A stretch of 13,224 nucleotides of DNA from Candidatus Phosphoribacter hodrii. Lineage in GTDB: Bacteria > Actinomycetota > Actinomycetes > Actinomycetales > Dermatophilaceae. Positions 7,223 to 10,696 of this stretch are shown here, one piece after another. The number at the start of each line of letters is the position of its first letter. The first letter of the stretch is position 1. Location of the stretch: positions 1-13,224 of the forward strand of contig JADJIB010000015.1 of assembly GCA_016707175.1 (NCBI GenBank), in the 5' to 3' direction. The notes below the pieces were generated by a model. The model did no database searches and had not been told where the DNA came from. It saw only the letters and a program-made list of their open reading frames with translations. The translations under genes and the position numbers were made by a program.

Positions 7223-7798
7223 CAACGCCGAGCCAAGACCCGCCGCGGCAGCCGCCGGACCGTCCGGCCGGGGTGCGCTGGCGGCATACCCTCGGCCGAT
7301 CAGCCAGCCCACCCCGGCGGTGACGGCCAGGATCGCGGTCCACGCCAACGGGTCCAGCCCGCTGAACACCCGCACCACCGGCGCCGACGCCTCCCGGCAG
7401 TCCACGAGCGCGGCGAGGGCGAGGGCAAGCAGGGCGAGGTTACGGACGGCGGTCGCCCGGTTGACCACCTCGCTGCGTCGCCCGAAACAGTTGCAGTTCA
7501 CCTCGCGCGCCCGCCGGACCGCGGCGATCACCAGCACGGTGTATGCCGCCATCAGCCCGACTGCGGCCACCCCGGCCACCACGCGCCAGGGCGTCGGCAG
7601 GACGAGCAGCCCGAGGGCGATGATGATCTCGGCGATCGGATGCGCGCGAGCGACCCAGTCACGCACGAAGACGTCGGGAACGCCCATCTCGCGCAGCCCG
7701 CGCACCCCGTCGCTGACGTCGCCGAGCTTGGCAACCCCACTGAGGAGGAACACGCCGGCGACGACGAGCGGGGCGGCGAGCAAGGTCAACGGGGACAC
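7130..7798 (-). CDS. MauE/DoxX-like redox-associated membrane protein
   Basis: 222 residues as read. Four to five membrane segments: about 4-24, 54-70, 74-96, 118-134 and 146-168. The family hallmarks are FLLSGVAKL early in helix 1 and a cytoplasmic NCNCFGR at 101-107, whose paired cysteines (102, 104) are typical of MauE-type proteins thought to shuttle electrons to periplasmic thioredoxin-like partners. The C-terminus becomes a charged linker (RGDEGEADEADERRG) and ends at an out-of-frame stop, while the redoxin domain starts in another frame, so the natural protein is probably longer. Start GTG 7798 has no Shine-Dalgarno but has TAGGGT six bases upstream, suggesting a leaderless mRNA. Substrate unknown. 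Confidence 0.72.
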   Translation of the reverse strand: MSPLTLLAAPLVVAGVFLLSGVAKLGDVSDGVRGLREMGVPDVFVRDWVARAHPIAEIIIALGLLVLPTPWRVVAGVAAVGLMAAYTVLVIAAVRRAREVNCNCFGRRSEVVNRATAVRNLALLALALAALVDCREASAPVVRVFSGLDPLAWTAILAVTAGVGWLIGRGYAASAPRPDGPAAAAAGLGSALTRGDEGEADEADERRGRRSAADPGRDVAFR

Positions 7799-7804
7799 TC
7801 GGTC

Positions 7805-7810
7805 ACCCTA
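7805..7810 (-). promoter_or_regulatory. Putative -10 element for leaderless MauE-like transcript
   Basis: On the minus strand TAGGGT (TANNNT) is followed by six bases (GACCGA) and then the GTG start at 7798. This is the same geometry as upstream of the GT87 gene. No clear -35. Confidence 0.4.
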
Positions 7811-7837
7811 TCCGCGCCCCCTGGCTCCCTCTGCCCA

Positions 7838-7868
7838 GTCGAGGTATTTCGCCATCATCGGGCGATGG
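7838..7868. repeat. Diverged copy of the 6428-6480 palindromic element
   Basis: The segment GTCGAGGTATTTCGCCATC followed by ATCGGGCGATGGCC matches the left arm and start of the right arm of the perfect palindrome at 6428-6480 with few changes; only the core GCCATC (7851-7856) / GATGGC (7864-7869) still pairs and the outer right arm has diverged. It lies in the 120-base gap downstream of the MATE gene and upstream of the MauE-like gene, so it may once have terminated the MATE operon. Confidence 0.6.
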
Positions 7869-7918
7869 CCGCGAGTCCAGGATTCGGCCGGGTCAGCAGG
7901 GGGTGCCGATACCAGGGG

Positions 7919-9244
7919 TCAGGAGCCGGGGATGAGCCAGCGGTCACCGCGCAGTCGCCAACCCAGGCTCACCGCGCGCGCCAGCATGAACGCCGTGTAG
8001 CCGCCCCACAACCACACAAGCACCCGCCCCGGCTCGCCCCACACGCCCAGCGCGCGCACGAACAGCACGACCGGCGCGTATGCCGCCAGCGCCACGACCA
8101 TGGCCCACGCGAGATAGCGGAAGTCCCCGGCGCCCATCAACACCCCGTCGGCGACGAAGACGTAGCCAGCCACCACCTGACCGGCGGCGACGACGAGGAG
8201 GGCGGGGACGGCATACCCGATGACGGCGGGGTCGGAGGAGAACAGGCGCGGCACCAGGCCCGCCGCGGCAGCCGTGAGCGCGCCGACGGCGAGACCGAAG
8301 AGCAGCCCCCAGCGCAGCAGGGTCCGCATCACCGCGCGCGCCGTGTCGACGCGCCCGGCGCCGAGGTCGCGCCCGACGACGGCCTGCGCGGCGATCGCGA
8401 GGGCGTCGAGCGCGAACGCGAGGAAGCTCCACACCGTCGCGGCGATCTGGTGCGCGGCCAGCGGCGCGTCACCGAGGACGGCCGCCGCCCACACGGTCAG
8501 CAGGATCGCTCCCCGCAGCGCGAGGGTCCGCACGACGAGGGGTATGCCGTTGCGCGCGGCCGCGAGGACCCGCCCCGGATGGGGGCGCAAGGGGGCGTGG
8601 GTGGCTCGGGCCTTGCGCAGCAGGACGGCGGTGAGGGCGAGCGCCATGCCGGTCTGGGCGATGACCGTGCCCCACGCGGATCCGGCGATGCCCCAATGGA
8701 ATCCGTGGACGAAGGCCAGGTTGAGGGCGATGTTGACGGCGAATCCGGCGACGGCGACGAGCATGGGGGTTCGGGTGTCGAGCAGGCCGCGCAGAGCACC
8801 CGTGACGGCGAGCAGGACCAGCATCGGGGGGAGGCCGAGGGCGCCGATCCGCAGGTAGGTGGTGGCTTGCTCCTGGGCTGCGGCGGAGGCACCGAACGCG
8901 GCCGTTACGGGGTCTGCCGCGGCAGCAACGACAGCGGCCGCGATCGCGCCGAGACCGAGGGCGAGCCACAGCCCGTCAAGCCCGGCCGTGATGGCAGTGG
9001 TGGGGGAGCCGGCGCCCATGGCTCGGGCGACGACGCTCGTCGTGGCGTAGGCGAGGAAGACGAAGATGCCGGCGGCGGCCATGAGGACCGACCCCGCGAC
9101 CCCGAGGCCGGCCAGGGGGATGGTGCCGAGGTGTCCGACGATCGCCGAGTCGGCGGCCAGGAAGATCGGCTCGGCGACCAGGGCGAGGAACGCGGGGACG
9201 GCCAGCCCGATGATCTCCCGCCGGTCGACGTGCCGCGCTGACGT
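7919..9244 (-). CDS. MATE family efflux transporter (DinF-like)
   Basis: Polytopic membrane protein, about 440 residues and 12 membrane segments. The first helix region RREIIGLAVPAFLALVAEPIFLAADSAIVGHLGT is the DinF-like MATE signature, and NGIPLVVRTLALRGAILLTVWAA with LAAHQIAATVWSFLAFALDALAIAAQAVVG marks the second half. Such proteins export cationic drugs or other compounds using an ion gradient; substrate unknown. The start is a problem: between the in-frame stop at 9298-9296 and the first ATG (9082), which would delete helices 1-2, there is no ATG, GTG or TTG. ACG at 9244, preceded by AGGG at suitable spacing, or CTG at 9268 are the only candidates giving a full-length protein; 9244 is chosen tentatively. 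It follows the AlkD-like gene and is probably in the same operon. Confidence 0.85.
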   Translation of the reverse strand, partial: TSARHVDRREIIGLAVPAFLALVAEPIFLAADSAIVGHLGTIPLAGLGVAGSVLMAAAGIFVFLAYATTSVVARAMGAGSPTTAITAGLDGLWLALGLGAIAAAVVAAAADPVTAAFGASAAAQEQATTYLRIGALGLPPMLVLLAVTGALRGLLDTRTPMLVAVAGFAVNIALNLAFVHGFHWGIAGSAWGTVIAQTGMALALTAVLLRKARATHAPLRPHPGRVLAAARNGIPLVVRTLALRGAILLTVWAAAVLGDAPLAAHQIAATVWSFLAFALDALAIAAQAVVGRDLGAGRVDTARAVMRTLLRWGLLFGLAVGALTAAAAGLVPRLFSSDPAVIGYAVPALLVVAAGQVVAGYVFVADGVLMGAGDFRYLAWAMVVALAAYAPVVLFVRALGVWGEPGRVLVWLWGGYTAFMLARAVSLGWRLRGDRWLIPGS

Positions 9245-9295
9245 GCGCGACCCTGGGCTGGCGACCAGCGCGGCGGCCGGGTGTCGTCGGCGCGT

Positions 9296-10039
9296 TCAGG
9301 TGGTCAGGGCGTCCGCGGCGCGGGGTCCGAGAGGATGCTTGAGCGCTTCGCGGCGGGACAGCCCGGACAGGTCAGGGTGATCGGCGACATAGGCCCGCAC
9401 CCAGTCGGGCGCCGTCCAGGCGTAATCGCGCAGCGCCCAGCCGATCGCCTTGCGGGAGAAGAAGACCTGCTCACCGGCATACCCGATGTTGGGCGTGAGG
9501 ACGTCGGCGAGCAGCACAGGATCGGTGCGAGCGCCCGCACCGACCTGGGCGAGCATCGCGACGCGACGGATCCACAGGTGATCGTCGCGGGACCACGCGC
9601 GCAGGACCGTGGCGATCGGCTCCGGCCAGCCGAGCAGCAGGTCACGCACGACGTGGGTCGCGATGTCGTCGACGACATCCCACCACGCACCACTGACAAC
9701 GAGGTGCCGCACCAGCGGGAGCAGGTCGGGATCGCGCCACGCGCGGTAGTGCCGGTGCTGCAGGAGGGCGAGCGCGGCATACCAGTGCTCGCGGTGGGTC
9801 GCCTCGTCCCAGAGCGCGCGGACGGTCGCCTCCCACTCGGGCCGCGTGCTGATCCGGTATGCCGGGTCGCCCAGCACCGGGCGCAGCGCCGCCTTGAGCG
9901 TGGGGGAGGTGAGGCCGAGGTAGGGGAGGGTCGATTTCATGTAGCGCTGCTGGCCGGCGCCGCGGGCGGGGTCGGCGTGCGGGAGGAGGGCTGCGCGGAT
10001 CGCGTCGATGACGTCGCGGCGAGGCGTGGTCTTCGTCAT
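9296..10039 (-). CDS. AlkD-like DNA alkylation repair protein
   Basis: 247 residues, normal for the AlkD family of HEAT-repeat DNA glycosylases that remove bulky or cationic alkylated purines. Family landmarks: GQQRYMKSTLPYLG at 29-42, GAWWDVVDDIA at 117-127, LWIRRVAMLAQV at 155-166 and FFSRKAIGWALRDYAWTAPDWV at 193-214. By alignment with Bacillus cereus AlkD (W109, D113, W187), W120, D124 and W201 occupy the catalytic and DNA-contacting positions, so activity is plausible. Its ATG overlaps the stop of the DUF2277 gene as ATGA, implying translational coupling, and its stop is followed about 50 bases later by the MATE gene. No damage-response operator is seen. Confidence 0.88.
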   Translation of the reverse strand: MTKTTPRRDVIDAIRAALLPHADPARGAGQQRYMKSTLPYLGLTSPTLKAALRPVLGDPAYRISTRPEWEATVRALWDEATHREHWYAALALLQHRHYRAWRDPDLLPLVRHLVVSGAWWDVVDDIATHVVRDLLLGWPEPIATVLRAWSRDDHLWIRRVAMLAQVGAGARTDPVLLADVLTPNIGYAGEQVFFSRKAIGWALRDYAWTAPDWVRAYVADHPDLSGLSRREALKHPLGPRAADALTT

Positions 10040-10308
10040 CGGCGGCCGTAGCGCTCCGCGGCCCGGGCCCGCGCCTTGGCCGCTTCGACCTCCCGATCCT
10101 TGGGCGGCGCCGAGGTCGTCAGGTGCTCGAGCAGGTGCGCGGTCGCCGCCGCCACCGCCGCGACCGCCTCATCGAACGCCTCCCGGTTGGCCTGGCTGGG
10201 GTGGGTGGACCCGGCGACCTTGCGCACATACTGCAGCGACGCGGCATACACCTCGTCGCTCGTCGCGGGCGGGGCGAAGTTGTGGAGCTGGCGGATGTTG
10301 CGGCACAT
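10036..10308 (-). CDS. DUF2277 family protein
   Basis: 90 residues starting MCRNIRQLHNFAPPATSDEV, the characteristic beginning of this small actinobacterial/proteobacterial family of unknown function; then ALQYVRKV-like SLQYVRKVAGSTHPSQANREAFDEAV and the end APPKDREVEAAKARARAAERYG. Probably cytosolic and helical; the conserved MCRNIR cysteine and TSAPPKDRE suggest a functional site, not a known one. The start at 10308 is chosen because the family begins MCRNIR; an ATG two codons earlier (10314) and one at 10455 are also in frame but have no family support. It overlaps the AlkD-like gene by 4 bases (ATGA). A TACCCT element 7 bases upstream suggests a leaderless transcript. Confidence 0.88.
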   Translation of the reverse strand: MCRNIRQLHNFAPPATSDEVYAASLQYVRKVAGSTHPSQANREAFDEAVAAVAAATAHLLEHLTTSAPPKDREVEAAKARARAAERYGRR

Positions 10309-10315
10309 GGGCATG

Positions 10316-10321
10316 AGGGTA
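10316..10321 (-). promoter_or_regulatory. Putative -10 element for DUF2277-AlkD-MATE operon
   Basis: Minus-strand TACCCT lies 7 bases before the MCRNIR start ATG (10308), so the transcript would begin at or next to the start codon. As upstream of the GT87 gene, the hexamer overlaps the end of a CGGCATAC word (10319-10326). No Shine-Dalgarno or convincing -35 is visible. Confidence 0.35.
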
Positions 10322-10371
10322 TGCCGCCGCTCGCCGCGCATCGCCCCCAGGGACACGCCCGGGATTTTCTG

Positions 10372-10521
10372 TTCTCCACATCGGTGGATGCGCGCCACCT
10401 CGCGTTTCGCGCTCAGATGCCCCCCTGTGCCGTATGCCGTCCGCCCACCATCCACAGCCCGCGCCGGTTATCCCCAGGGTTATCCACAACGGGTGTCGGC
10501 GTGTTCCACAGGCTGTCCACG
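10372..10521. promoter_or_regulatory. Cluster of DnaA-box-like 9-mers upstream of dnaB
   Basis: Within the gene-free stretch 10309-10696, one perfect DnaA box TTATCCACA (10480-10488) is flanked on the same strand by TTATCCCCA (10468-10476), CCATCCACA (10448-10456), TGTTCCACA (10502-10510) and CTGTCCACG (10513-10521), with TTCTCCACA further up (10372-10380). Five lie within 74 bases, directly upstream of the -35 of the dnaB promoter. DnaA binding to the perfect box is likely from the consensus; regulation of dnaB by DnaA, or a titration/auxiliary replication site, is inference. No AT-rich unwinding region is present, so this is not itself an obvious oriC. Two to three CGGCATAC words also lie here (10432, 10522, 10591). 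Confidence 0.6.
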
Positions 10522-10540
10522 CGGCATACACAGGGTGCGG

Positions 10541-10569
10541 TTGAGGGTGTGCGGCAGGAGTCCTAGGGT
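10541..10569 (+). promoter_or_regulatory. dnaB promoter
   Basis: TTGAGG (10541-10546) and TAGGGT (10564-10569) are separated by exactly 17 bases, a good match to the housekeeping-sigma pattern (TTGACA / TANNNT). Transcription would start near 10576, giving a leader of about 120 bases before the dnaB GTG. Confidence 0.55.
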
Positions 10570-10696
10570 GGGAGAACCACCGGGGGCGGACGGCATACGA
10601 AAGGCATGTGCGCAGGTCAGAGGGCCTGTCGGTGCTGCGTGCTTTCCTGGAGTCGGTGGTCGTGAGCGAGTCAAGGAAGGCAGGTCAGGGGAAGCA

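Noticed and set aside
6941..9241. 766-codon open frame on the plus strand
   Set aside because: It is antisense to the MauE-like and MATE genes, its translation is His/Arg/Gly/Asp-rich low complexity, and the minus-strand frames give clear families. A GC-codon-bias shadow.
10448..10521. oriC
   Set aside because: DnaA boxes are present but there is no AT-rich unwinding region and no dnaA/dnaN neighbours; called a box cluster only.
10076..10696. Upstream extension of the dnaB frame
   Set aside because: The frame is open but the translation shows no DnaB homology, it crosses the DUF2277 gene in antisense, the DnaA boxes and the promoter; the GTG at 10697 has a ribosome site and a family-like start.
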